Positions 15,484 through 23,297 of a stretch of 38,739 nt of DNA are shown here, one piece after another. Both the position numbers and the translations under genes were made by a program. The notes under the pieces were generated by a model. That model did not search any database, had not been told where the DNA came from, and saw only the letters and a list, made by a program, of their open reading frames with translations. Numbering within the stretch: position 1 is the first letter of the stretch; the number at the start of each line of letters is the position of its first letter. Location: contig JANOAR010000010.1 in assembly GCA_031411235.1 (NCBI GenBank), positions 1-38,739 of the forward strand, written 5' to 3'. Source of the stretch: JANOAR01 sp031411235 (GTDB lineage Bacteria > Verrucomicrobiota > Verrucomicrobiia > Verrucomicrobiales > Verrucomicrobiaceae).

Positions 15484-18400
15484 AGTCTGACGACAAGCAG
15501 CTCCGCATCGACGAGCGCAACCACGTCGAGAAGCCATTGCTGGACCAACTGCATGGCCTGGGCTGGGAGATCCTCGACCTGGAGACTAAGCAGCACCCCG
15601 GCGACAGCCACCGCACGAGCTTCACCGAGGTGGTGATGCTGCCGGTGCTGCGGGCGCAACTGAAGGTGATCCAGCCCTGGCTGGAGGACGATCAGGTGGA
15701 TGAGGTGGTGAAGCAACTGACGGCCAGCTTTCCCAGCTCGAACCTGCTGCAAAACAACCAGCATGTGTTCCGCCTGCTGCTGGAAGGCACCAGCGTGAGC
15801 GAGAACCGCAAGACCGGCGAGAAGAGCCCGACGGTGATGTTCATCGACTTCGATAAGAAGACGAACAATCGCTTCATCGCGGTCTGCCAGTTCAAGGTGC
15901 GCATCCTCGGCACGGAGCACCACATCATCCCGGACATCGTGCTGTTCCTCAACGGCCTGCCGGTGGTGGTGATCGAGGCGAAGTCCCCGAAGGTGAAGGA
16001 GCCCATCCCCGAAGCCATCGACCAACTGCTGCGCTACAGCGAGCAGCGCGGGGCCAAGGGGGAGGGCAGCGCGGCGCTGTTTTACTTCAACCAGTTCCTC
16101 GTCACGACCTGCCGCCAGGAGGCGAAGTTCGGCACCATCACGACCCACAACGAGAAGCATTTCTATCGCTGGTCGGACCCGTTTCCCCGCTCGCTGAATG
16201 AGCTGGAGCACGGCACCAGCAGTCCCAATGACCAGCAGCGTCTCGTGGCTGGGATGCTGGACCACGCCAACCTGCTGGACATCATCCGCACCTTCACGCT
16301 GTTCAGCACCAACGACAAAGGCGAGCTGATCAAGGTAGTGGGCCGCTACCAGCAGTTCCGCGCGGTGAAGCTGGCGGTGAAGCGCCTGCTGGCCGGCAAG
16401 AATCCGCGCGAACGCAGCGGCATCATCTGGCACACGCAGGGTAGTGGCAAGTCCCTGACGATGATGTTCATGGTGCGCGAGATGTATCGGCACGCGTCGC
16501 TGGCCAAGTGGAAGATCATCTTCGTCACGGACCGCACGCAGTTGGAGGCGCAACTGAGCGAGACAAGCCAGAGCATTGGCTTCACGGTAAAGGTGGCGGA
16601 CAATATCAAGAAGCTGAAGGAACTGCTGGCCAGCGATGCCTCCGATTTGGTGATGGCGATGATCCACAAGTTCCGCGAGGCGGACCTGGCGGAGATGTTC
16701 CCCGAGCTGAACACCAGTCCCTACATCCTGGTGATGACCGACGAGGCGCACCGCTCACAGTATTCCAAGCTGGCGGCCAACCTCGACAAGGGCATCCCCA
16801 ACGCCAGCCGCATCGGCTACACCGGCACGCCCATCGACAAGACAGAGAAGGTCTTCGGCGACTACATCGACAAATACACCATGCGCCAGGCCATCGCCGA
16901 CGGCGTGACGCTGGAGATCATCTACGAGGGCCGCACGCACAACGCGGAGGTGGCGGACAAGACGGGGATGGACGGCATGTTCAAGGACGTGTTCCACGAC
17001 TACACGCTGCCCGAGCATTTCCAGATCATGGGTGCAGGTGGACGCCGGGCCTACCTGGAGTCCAAGACGACCATCGAAGCGAAGGCCAGGGACATGGTGG
17101 AGCACTACCTCACGCATGTCTTCCCCAACGGTTACAAGGCGCAGATCGTGGCGACCTCCCGCGAAGCTGCGGTGCGCTACAAGGAGTATGTCGATGCAGC
17201 GGTGACGGAGGCGATTGCTGGGCGGGAGAAGTTGAATCCCAATGCCCCCGAACTGGCAACGCTGAAGCGGCTGAAGAGCGATGTGATCATCTCCGGCAGC
17301 CACAACGACGAGCTGCACCTGAAGGACTACACGGATGCGTCGAAGCACGAGACGACGATCAAGAGTTTCAAGCTGCCCTTTGGCAAAGAGGATGGCGGTG
17401 TGAGCGGCGACGTGGGCATCGTGATCGTGAACAACATGCTCTTGACCGGCTTCGATGCGCCAGTGGAGCAGGTGATGTATCTGGACAAGATCATCGTCGC
17501 CCACGGCCTGCTGCAAGCCATCGCCCGCGTGAACCGCGTGGCGGGTGAGGCGAAGGATAAGGGCTTCGTGGTGGACTATGTCGGCATCGGCCACCATCTG
17601 AAGAAGGCGCTCGATACCTACGACGAGCGCGAGCAAACAGAGCTGGTGGGTGCGCTGAGCAACCCCGAGGAAGAGCTGCGCGATCTAAAGGCCAGCCACG
17701 ACGCCATCAAGGCGCTGCTGAAGCAGCATGGCCTGACTGACCTCGGCGATCATGATGCTTTCTTCGACGTATTCTACGATGAGGATCTGCGCTTCGAGTT
17801 CATGAGCCTGTTCAAGCAGTTCACCAAGAACCTGAATCTCGTCTTCCCCGCCAAAGAGGCGCTGGACTACATGCGGGAGTATGAGGCGATGGTGGAGGTC
17901 AATGTCATGGCCGCCAAGCACTTCCGCGATGCCCGGCTGAGCATGAAAGGCATACCGCCCAAGCTGCGCCAGATCACCGATGCGTTCCTGGTATCGCGCG
18001 GCATCGACGTGAAGGTGGAGCCCATTTCCATCCTGGATGAAGACTTCCAAAAGGAGGTGAAGAGCCATGATCGCACCAAGACCAAAGCAGCGGAGATCGA
18101 GCACGCGGTGCGCCACCATCTGGAAGTGGAGCTGGATGACGACCCCGAGCTGCAAGCGTCTTTCGCCGACGCGTTGCGGAAGATCTTTGAGGAGTTCGCC
18201 AACAACTGGAAGGTGATCTACGAGGAGCTGGAGAAGCTACGCCAGCGCATCGTGAACGCAGGCAAAGAACCGACGTATGGCCTGCATCGCAAGAAGCAGA
18301 TGCCGATCTTCCGCATGTTGCGGCATGAGATCTTTGGCGATGAACACGTACCTGAGGCTTTCCAAAATGTTCTACGCGAAGCGCCCGTAACCTATGGCAT

Positions 18401-18665
18401 GACGGAGGAGGAGCGCATCAGCACGCTCGTGGCGCTGACGCAGCATCTCTATGCTGAAATTGAGCGGGAGCTGAAGTTGACAGGCTTCTGGGAGAGCATC
18501 CCAGCACGCAACAAGCTGGTGGCAGACCTGCAAAGGACGTTGCTTCAGCCTGAATTCACCAAGCTGCACGGTATCGTGAGGAAGCGGTCGCACATCATTA
18601 GCCGCTTGATGGAAATCGCCGAGAAGAACCACGACACCATCCTTTTCGCCGACTCATGGAGCTGA
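15480..18665 (+). CDS. hsdR: Type I restriction enzyme R subunit (HsdR)
   Basis: 1061 residues, full length for HsdR, from a GTG start overlapping the upstream stop. The N-terminal nuclease domain has PDIVLFLNGLPVVVIEAKSP (D152, E166-x-K168). Motor motifs: Walker A TQGSGKS (319-325), DEAH at 421-424, then RIGYTGTPID and a QAIARVNRV-type motif VI. A helical C-terminal region would contact the methylase. HsdR cuts foreign DNA after translocation, but only within an HsdR-HsdM-HsdS complex; no hsdM and only an hsdS fragment occur here. The large opposite-strand ORFs over it are shadows. Confidence 0.95.
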   Translation: MKSDDKQLRIDERNHVEKPLLDQLHGLGWEILDLETKQHPGDSHRTSFTEVVMLPVLRAQLKVIQPWLEDDQVDEVVKQLTASFPSSNLLQNNQHVFRLLLEGTSVSENRKTGEKSPTVMFIDFDKKTNNRFIAVCQFKVRILGTEHHIIPDIVLFLNGLPVVVIEAKSPKVKEPIPEAIDQLLRYSEQRGAKGEGSAALFYFNQFLVTTCRQEAKFGTITTHNEKHFYRWSDPFPRSLNELEHGTSSPNDQQRLVAGMLDHANLLDIIRTFTLFSTNDKGELIKVVGRYQQFRAVKLAVKRLLAGKNPRERSGIIWHTQGSGKSLTMMFMVREMYRHASLAKWKIIFVTDRTQLEAQLSETSQSIGFTVKVADNIKKLKELLASDASDLVMAMIHKFREADLAEMFPELNTSPYILVMTDEAHRSQYSKLAANLDKGIPNASRIGYTGTPIDKTEKVFGDYIDKYTMRQAIADGVTLEIIYEGRTHNAEVADKTGMDGMFKDVFHDYTLPEHFQIMGAGGRRAYLESKTTIEAKARDMVEHYLTHVFPNGYKAQIVATSREAAVRYKEYVDAAVTEAIAGREKLNPNAPELATLKRLKSDVIISGSHNDELHLKDYTDASKHETTIKSFKLPFGKEDGGVSGDVGIVIVNNMLLTGFDAPVEQVMYLDKIIVAHGLLQAIARVNRVAGEAKDKGFVVDYVGIGHHLKKALDTYDEREQTELVGALSNPEEELRDLKASHDAIKALLKQHGLTDLGDHDAFFDVFYDEDLRFEFMSLFKQFTKNLNLVFPAKEALDYMREYEAMVEVNVMAAKHFRDARLSMKGIPPKLRQITDAFLVSRGIDVKVEPISILDEDFQKEVKSHDRTKTKAAEIEHAVRHHLEVELDDDPELQASFADALRKIFEEFANNWKVIYEELEKLRQRIVNAGKEPTYGLHRKKQMPIFRMLRHEIFGDEHVPEAFQNVLREAPVTYGMTEEERISTLVALTQHLYAEIERELKLTGFWESIPARNKLVADLQRTLLQPEFTKLHGIVRKRSHIISRLMEIAEKNHDTILFADSWS

Positions 18666-19339
18666 ACTACCAGATCCTTCGTTCGCCCAAGCGCAAGAAG
18701 CTCACGATCACCGTGGAGCGCGACCGCTCCATTGTTGTCCATGCTCCCGAAGGTACCGCTGAAGAGACGATCCGCCGCGTGGTGGAGACGAAGCGGCAAT
18801 GGTTGTTCGGCAAGGTGAACCACGCGCAGAAGTATCAGGACCGCCCCCATGCCCCCGGCAAGGAAGTGGTGAATGGCGAATCCGCCCCCTATCTCGGCAG
18901 GGAATACCGCATTGAAGTCACGGAGACCAAGAGCGGCAGGGTGGAATTCTCACGTCGGTTTCTGATTCCCTCGGCCCAGCAGGTGAAGCGAAAGGAGGTG
19001 CTACGGGACTGGTATGTCACTCGTGCCAATGAGACCATTCTGCCCCGCGTGAAGCGCTGCGCCAAGGCCCTCGGCGTGGCTGTTGGCGAGGCCAGCATCG
19101 TGGACAACCGCTATCGCTGGGGCTCCTGCACGGTGAAGGACAACGTGAGCTTCAACTGGCGACTGATCAAAGCGCCAATGTTCGTGATCGACTACGTCAT
19201 CGTGCATGAACTGGCGCACCTCATGGAAGGCAACCACACGCCGAGATTCTGGAACATCGTCCGCGCCAACTGCCCCACCGCTGAGAAGGCGAAGGCATGG
19301 CTGAAGGAGCACGGGCAGATGCTTGAAGAGGAAGTGTGA
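18656..19339 (+). CDS. YgjP-type M48 metallopeptidase domain protein
   Basis: 227 residues overlapping the hsdR 3' end by 10 bases. The zinc site is HELAH (184-188) with H194 in the following EGNHTPRFW. RWGSC at 154-158 and NWRLIKAP are further conserved features of the YgjP/DUF45 (SprT-like) family. Such genes often close type I restriction operons, where they may process or control subunits. Cytoplasmic, no signal peptide. The overlap indicates tight cotranscription and coupled translation with hsdR. Confidence 0.92.
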   Translation: MELNYQILRSPKRKKLTITVERDRSIVVHAPEGTAEETIRRVVETKRQWLFGKVNHAQKYQDRPHAPGKEVVNGESAPYLGREYRIEVTETKSGRVEFSRRFLIPSAQQVKRKEVLRDWYVTRANETILPRVKRCAKALGVAVGEASIVDNRYRWGSCTVKDNVSFNWRLIKAPMFVIDYVIVHELAHLMEGNHTPRFWNIVRANCPTAEKAKAWLKEHGQMLEEEV

Positions 19340-19356
19340 TGACTGTGGGTTACGAC

Positions 19357-19386
19357 ACGAGCTGCACCTGAAGGACTACACGGATG
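19357..19386 (+). repeat. 30-base exact copy of an internal hsdR segment
   Basis: Bases 19357-19386 equal 17308-17337 inside hsdR at all 30 positions (protein DELHLKDYTD region), just 17 bases after the metallopeptidase stop. It is not in a sensible reading frame. It looks like a scar of a duplication or recombination. Confidence 0.85.
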
Positions 19387-19749
19387 GCAGCGTGGAGCTG
19401 CTGTCCTGATGTTTGAAGCTGGCCCGCGCCCATGTGCTGCTGACGACACCGGCAAGACCAAGTTTGGCGTCCTATGTAACCCTGCAAGCAAACCTTACCT
19501 CGGGCTGATTCCCCAAGGTCTCTGGCGTGAGGCTGAGCTAGGCTCGGGAGCTTGGTTTGGGTTGCTTAACACCATGGTGTAGTAGTCCGAATGTGGCATA
19601 AGGGACAGGCTCGGCCAATCTTGGGCGGGAGTTTTTAAAGAATAATTGTCTTGATTGAATATGGAAATTATGAATAATTTAATTATTCCCTGAGGTTCTT
19701 GTGGGAGATCAAAATCTAAACGTGCAATAACCAAGACAACTACCATGCT
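19387..19749. other. Gene-free region, turning AT-rich
   Basis: No gene that I can support. The last 150 bases are clearly more AT-rich than the surroundings and hold a perfect palindrome GAATAAT-TTA-ATTATTC (19672-19688). A loose promoter match (TTGATT at 19651, TAATTT at 19675, 18 bases apart) overlaps it and would drive the genes from 19750. Confidence 0.35.
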
Positions 19750-20001
19750 ATGAAAACACCAGATCAGCTCAAGGATGTCGCTAAGCGTAACGATGGAAGT
19801 GCCACTCCCACGGCGGGCCGTTCGGCTCCGCAGGACATTGTGGGGACGAAGGACAAGCCAGGATCAAAAACCAAGGCAGCGGGCAACCCTGGCGGTGGCA
19901 ACGGCCAGCGCACCGGCAATGGCCACGGCGTGGCCAGACCTGGCGCGGATGATGAAGCAACTGCGGCAACGGCCAGCGCACCGGCAATGGCCACGGCGTG
20001 A
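19750..20001 (+). CDS. Short Gly/Asn/Ala-rich ORF, likely 5' part of the fibronectin-III gene
   Basis: 83 residues: MKTPDQLKDVAKRNDGSATP, then low-complexity GNPGGGNGQRTGNGHGVARP and an Ala/Thr run. No signal peptide. A 36-base direct repeat (19897-19932 and 19965-20000) is read as GNGQRTGNGHGV in the first copy but in another frame in the second. In the next gene's frame the second copy would again read GNGQRTGNGHGV. This suggests the two ORFs were once one gene and a 68-base duplication shifted the frame. The GTGA overlap could still allow coupled translation. Confidence 0.45.
   Translation: MKTPDQLKDVAKRNDGSATPTAGRSAPQDIVGTKDKPGSKTKAAGNPGGGNGQRTGNGHGVARPGADDEATAATASAPAMATA
19897..20000 (+). 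repeat. 36-base direct repeat with a 68-base period
   Basis: Copies at 19897-19932 and 19965-20000 are identical over 36 bases. The offset of 68 is not a multiple of three, so copies are read in different frames within the ORF at 19750. Confidence 0.85.
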
Positions 20002-20804
20002 CGGCGAAGACCCGCACGGCGGTGGAGGCGGTGGAGGCACCCAAGCCGATCACGCGCCAACAACGTCGCCGGGCTGCGGAGGTGGTGGCGGCGACGGAAG
20101 GCCGTTATGACACGGGCCTACGTTATGGCACGTTCCATTATGCGGTCACGGATCCCGTGTTGCCGCCTGCGGGCACGGCTAAGGTGAAGATGGAACTCTC
20201 CACGCGTTCCGATACGAATCTGGCGGGATACGGGGAGAGCCATATCGCGGCGATCACGGACAACGCCATTTACCCGACGCCGGTGCCTAGCCCGGCGGTG
20301 TTCGCGGCGGGCCTAGCGGCGTTCGAGGCAGATATGACCGCGCTGGACAATCATCGGCTGGAGGGCAAGAGCCTGACCTTCAAAAAAGACCAGTCGCGCA
20401 AAAACTTTGAGTTCCTGTTTGCCCAGCGTGGGGCCTATGTGCAGACGGCGAGCAACTCGAATGTGGAGGCGATCGCGAGTGCGGGCCTGATGATCCGCAA
20501 TGCGCCGACGCCGGTGGGCGTGCTGCCCGCGCCGCTGGGCCTGCGGCTGGAGCTGACGCAGGTGAATGGCGAGATACTGGTGCGCTGGAACACGGTGACC
20601 GGTGCGCGTAACTATGTGCTGGAGTACGCTGAGATCTTCTCCGGCGAGGCGCTGGCGTGGTCGCAGGCGGGTGTTTGCAGCAAGCTGGTCTGCCTGGTCA
20701 AGGGGCTGACGCAGGGCAAGCGCTTCGCCTTCCGCGTGGCAGCGATGGGCGGTGCCGATGGCCAGAGCGCCTGGAGCCCGGTGGTGGAACGCATGGCGGC
20801 GTAG
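19998..20804 (+). CDS. Fibronectin type III domain protein
   Basis: 268 residues from a GTG overlapping the upstream TGA. Residues 1-65 are basic and linker-like (QQRRRAAEVV...). About 66-160 form a helical unit (NAIYPTPVPSPAVFAAGLAA, then KKDQSRKNFEFLFAQRGAYVQ) seen in proteins where a four-helix bundle precedes a fibronectin domain. Residues about 180-265 are the fibronectin type III domain (LGLRLELTQVNGEILVRWNTVTGARNYVLEYAE, then GLTQGKRFAFRVAAMGGADGQSAWS). An ATG at 20190 (MELSTRS) is another possible start, beginning at the conserved part. No signal peptide is seen. Role probably adhesive or structural; inferred only from domains. Confidence 0.75.
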   Translation: MTAKTRTAVEAVEAPKPITRQQRRRAAEVVAATEGRYDTGLRYGTFHYAVTDPVLPPAGTAKVKMELSTRSDTNLAGYGESHIAAITDNAIYPTPVPSPAVFAAGLAAFEADMTALDNHRLEGKSLTFKKDQSRKNFEFLFAQRGAYVQTASNSNVEAIASAGLMIRNAPTPVGVLPAPLGLRLELTQVNGEILVRWNTVTGARNYVLEYAEIFSGEALAWSQAGVCSKLVCLVKGLTQGKRFAFRVAAMGGADGQSAWSPVVERMAA

Positions 20805-20806
20805 GG

Positions 20807-21059
20807 CCTCCCGGAGGGAGGCGAGCGGGTAGCCGGTGGTGCAACCACCGGACGACCCGGTGTTATCGAAAGCAGACCCCGCCCGTCGTGCCCTGGAGGG
20901 GCGCGAGAGACAACCGAAGGGCCATGTCGTTTGGCCTGGTCCTTAGCGCCTGCCGCGCTTCTTGCGCCCCTCCGGGGCGCAAGGGTTGGCGGGGGTAGGT
21001 TCGTTGGGGACAGTCCGGTGGTTGCACCACCGGCTAATGGCTTTCCTCCCTCCGGGAGG
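20807..21059. repeat. Intergenic element bounded by 47-base inverted repeats
   Basis: Arms 20807-20853 and 21013-21059 are inverted copies with 42 of 47 positions matching; each contains the palindrome CCGGTGGT-GCA-ACCACCGG or close to it. The element starts two bases after the fibronectin gene stop and ends 14 bases before the collagen-like gene start, so it fills the whole gap. No ORF inside. Confidence 0.85.
20961..20983. repeat. GC-rich hairpin inside the intergenic element
   Basis: Perfect 10-bp arms CTTGCGCCCC and GGGGCGCAAG around TCC. Similar in design to the hairpin at 9560-9587. Confidence 0.7.
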
Positions 21060-21073
21060 GGGTGGGGGAGACT

Positions 21074-22009
21074 ATGAGACTGGGAGATGGGAGCACGAAC
21101 AATTTAGAACTTATGAAGACACTATTTCAGACAGGGACGATGCGGGGCGGGGTGGCGCAGCGGGGGCGGCGGGGGGGGGGGTATGATCCGGCGCTGCCGC
21201 TGGACGGGGCGCTGGTGGTGGCGGGGGTGCTGCGTGGGCAGTTCCAGGGGCTGGCGGCGATGATCGAGGCGGTGCCTGCGGGGCCGACGGGGCCGCGAGG
21301 TATCCAGGGGGTGCAGGGGATTCCCGGCGAGCAGGGCTTGCCGGGTATCCAGGGGGCGCAAGGTGGGCAAGGGATGCAGGGCGAGCCTGGCCAGCAAGGT
21401 GCGCAGGGGCCACCTTTTGCCAATGCGATGGTGGATGGGGTGACGACGCTGCCGCCGAGCTACCCGGCGACGGTGCAGACGAGCTTCGACGGGACGAATG
21501 TGCATTTCTCCTTTGGTCTGCCACAAGGCTACACGGGGGCGGATGGGCCGCAGGGCATCCAGGGGCCGCCCTTTGCCAGCGCGGTGGTGGATGGGGTGAC
21601 GACGCTGCCGGCAGGTTATGCGGCGACGGTGCAGACGAGCTTCGATGGGACGTATGTGCATTTCACCTTTGGCATCCCGCAGGGCTACGCGGGGCCAGAG
21701 GGAGCGACGGGCAACACGGGATCGCAGGGGGAGCAGGGTATCCAAGGCCAGCAGGGCAATCAAGGATCGGATGGCAACACGGGGCCGCAGGGCGTGCAGG
21801 GGCCACCGGGCGAGGTGACGCTGGTGCAACTGAACGAGGCGATCTCGGCCACGGCTCGCAATCCCAGCGGGGTGCAGCCGCTGGCGATGACGGTGAGCGA
21901 TCCGCCGACACAGGCGGAGGTGCAGGCGATCGCCAACAAGGTGGATCAACTGCTGGCGGCGCTGCTGCGGACAACGGCCCGCGCCAAGCTGCGGGCACGG
22001 CGGCGGTAG
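21074..22009 (+). CDS. Collagen-like repeat protein
   Basis: 311 residues from the ATG at 21074, chosen because GGGGGAG lies just upstream as ribosome-binding site. After a 65-residue head come Gly-X-Y repeats (GPTGPRGIQGVQGIPGEQG...) in three blocks. Two copies of a 40-residue beta-rich module (PPFANAMVDGVTTLPPSYPA and PPFASAVVDGVTTLPAGYAA, each ending in F-FG-PQGY) separate the blocks. The C-terminus (LNEAISATARNP... VQAIANKVDQLLAALLRT) is helical and could trimerise. Collagen-like proteins of this design resemble phage tail fibres or bacterial surface filaments. No signal peptide. An 11-G run at codons 33-36 makes the frame fragile. Confidence 0.85.
   Translation: MRLGDGSTNNLELMKTLFQTGTMRGGVAQRGRRGGGYDPALPLDGALVVAGVLRGQFQGLAAMIEAVPAGPTGPRGIQGVQGIPGEQGLPGIQGAQGGQGMQGEPGQQGAQGPPFANAMVDGVTTLPPSYPATVQTSFDGTNVHFSFGLPQGYTGADGPQGIQGPPFASAVVDGVTTLPAGYAATVQTSFDGTYVHFTFGIPQGYAGPEGATGNTGSQGEQGIQGQQGNQGSDGNTGPQGVQGPPGEVTLVQLNEAISATARNPSGVQPLAMTVSDPPTQAEVQAIANKVDQLLAALLRTTARAKLRARRR
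21171..21181 (+). repeat. 11-G homopolymer run in the collagen-like gene
   Basis: Eleven consecutive G bases about 100 bases after the start codon, encoding part of RRGGG. A gain or loss of one G would stop or alter the protein. It is either a slipped-strand switch or a sequencing error hot spot. Confidence 0.9.
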
Positions 22010-22032
22010 GGGAAGACACGCGTCCGGTTCTT

Positions 22033-22114
22033 CACGCTCGAAGGGAGCGTGGGCATTCGCTTCGCGGCTGCGCAGCCTGCCCGCAACAAGCATGAAGCGG
22101 ACAAGAGTGTCCGC
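22033..22114. repeat. Two small hairpins downstream of the collagen-like gene
   Basis: CACGCTC-GAAGG-GAGCGTG (22033-22051) and GCGGACA-AGAG-TGTCCGC (22097-22114). Neither has a T-run. The second shares its arms with the palindrome at 15088. They lie between the collagen-like stop and the convergent SDR gene. Confidence 0.55.
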
Positions 22115-22179
22115 GCTCCTCTCCGCTATCGCACTTCACCCTCCACCCCGCTTGAACTGGGATAAAGGCATAGCCCGCG

Positions 22180-22971
22180 CTACCTCCCCTCGCTCACGCT
22201 CCAGCCGCCATCCACGGCGAGCACTTGGCCGGTGATGAAGCTGGCCTGTCGCGAGAGGAGGAAGAGCGCGGCACCATCCACATCGCTGGGCAGGCCCATG
22301 CGCCCGCCATCGAGGGGTTGTTTGGCAGCGATGAAGGCCATGATGTCTTCGTTGCCGCTGGCCCGCTGCGACATGGGCGTCTCGATGAGGGCGGGGGCCA
22401 GCACGTTCACGCGGATGTTGTCCTGCGCGTAGTAGCTGGCGGTGGCTTTGCTGAAGCCGATGATGGCTGCCTTCGTCGCGGCGTAGCCATGGCTGGCGAA
22501 GTACTGCGGCGAGGGCGACCAGGCGAGTACGCTGCTCAAATTCACAATGCAGCCACCCCTGCTCTGCTGCAAAAACTGCCGCACCACGGCGCGATTGGAA
22601 TACACCACGGAGGTGAGATTGAGATCGACCGTGTAGCGCCAGCCTTCATCGCTCATCTCGTGCAGTGGTCCATCGCCCTGCTTGCGACCGCTGCCGCCTG
22701 CGACGTGGTAGAGTGCATCCACGCGATCCCATTTCGCCACGGCCTCGGTGACGGCACGCTCGCTTGTCTCGGGGTCCACAGCATCGCCAGCGAAGCCGAT
22801 GGCCTGGGCTCCGAGTGAGGCTAGTGCGGCATCCACGCTGCTCTGCGAGCGGCCAAAGACGAGCACCTTGGCACCTTGTTGGACGAGTTGCTGAGCGGCG
22901 GAAAGGCCCATGCCCGTGGTGCCGCCTGCGATGATGATGACCTGTCCTGCGACGTCGTAGTGTGCTGCCAT
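22180..22971 (-). CDS. SDR family NAD(P)-dependent oxidoreductase
   Basis: 263 residues from the ATG at 22971 (MAAHYDVAGQ). The longer frame to 23118 only translates part of the MITE-like element and is rejected. Rossmann motif GGTTGMG at 16-22, NLSSVLAW for the catalytic Ser region, and YAATK for the Tyr-x3-Lys pair, followed by NVLAPALIETPM. The C-terminus FITGQVLAVDGGWS is typical of classical SDRs such as 3-oxoacyl-ACP reductase-like or sugar dehydrogenases. Substrate unknown. Cytoplasmic. Convergent with the collagen-like gene. Confidence 0.92.
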   Translation of the reverse strand: MAAHYDVAGQVIIIAGGTTGMGLSAAQQLVQQGAKVLVFGRSQSSVDAALASLGAQAIGFAGDAVDPETSERAVTEAVAKWDRVDALYHVAGGSGRKQGDGPLHEMSDEGWRYTVDLNLTSVVYSNRAVVRQFLQQSRGGCIVNLSSVLAWSPSPQYFASHGYAATKAAIIGFSKATASYYAQDNIRVNVLAPALIETPMSQRASGNEDIMAFIAAKQPLDGGRMGLPSDVDGAALFLLSRQASFITGQVLAVDGGWSVSEGR

Positions 22972-23011
22972 GGGGGATGTTATGGGCGTGGATGTGGTTG
23001 GCACAATCAAA

Positions 23012-23177
23012 ATCCCGAACGCCGCGTTTGATCGAGGGTCATCTTCAACAAATCCCGGCCTGATGCGGTTCGGCGACGGCGGGCTCGGTATTCTTCGATA
23101 CAGTCCTGCCGTCGCCAAACCGCCTGAGACTCGGGCTTTGCCGAAGCTAACCCACGCTGAAACACGCCGTTCGGGAT
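23012..23177 (-). mobile_element. MITE-like palindromic element, copy 2
   Basis: Inverse-orientation match to the element at 13244. Terminal inverted repeats ATCCCGAACGCCGCGTTT and AAACACGCCGTTCGGGAT. Inner arms GCGGTTCGGCGACGGC and GCCGTCGCCAAACCGC (one mismatch) enclose the centre. It separates the SDR start from the GldF-like operon. No clear target duplication here. Confidence 0.7.
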
Positions 23178-23218
23178 AATATCAAGCCCCCGCAAGACGA
23201 AGAACGATGCAGCAAATC

Positions 23219-23248
23219 TTGCCCCGGGGGCTGATTTTGAGCTATACT
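23219..23248 (+). promoter_or_regulatory. Candidate promoter of the GldF-GldG-DUF4340 operon
   Basis: TTGCCC (23219-23224) and TATACT (23243-23248) with an 18-base spacer, about 50 bases before the permease start and just outside the MITE-like element. A weak -35 but good -10. Confidence 0.4.
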
Positions 23249-23297
23249 GGGCGTTCGCGTCTTTGCTCGATAGGGGTAACGATGCGTCTTCCTGCCC

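Noticed and set aside
15447..16751. 434-residue minus-strand ORF
   Set aside because: Antisense to hsdR, rich in His/Leu/Asp runs, no family-like sequence; a GC-rich shadow frame.
21122..22093. 323-residue minus-strand ORF
   Set aside because: Antisense of collagen repeats giving a His/Arg/Pro-rich string; no start signal or family.
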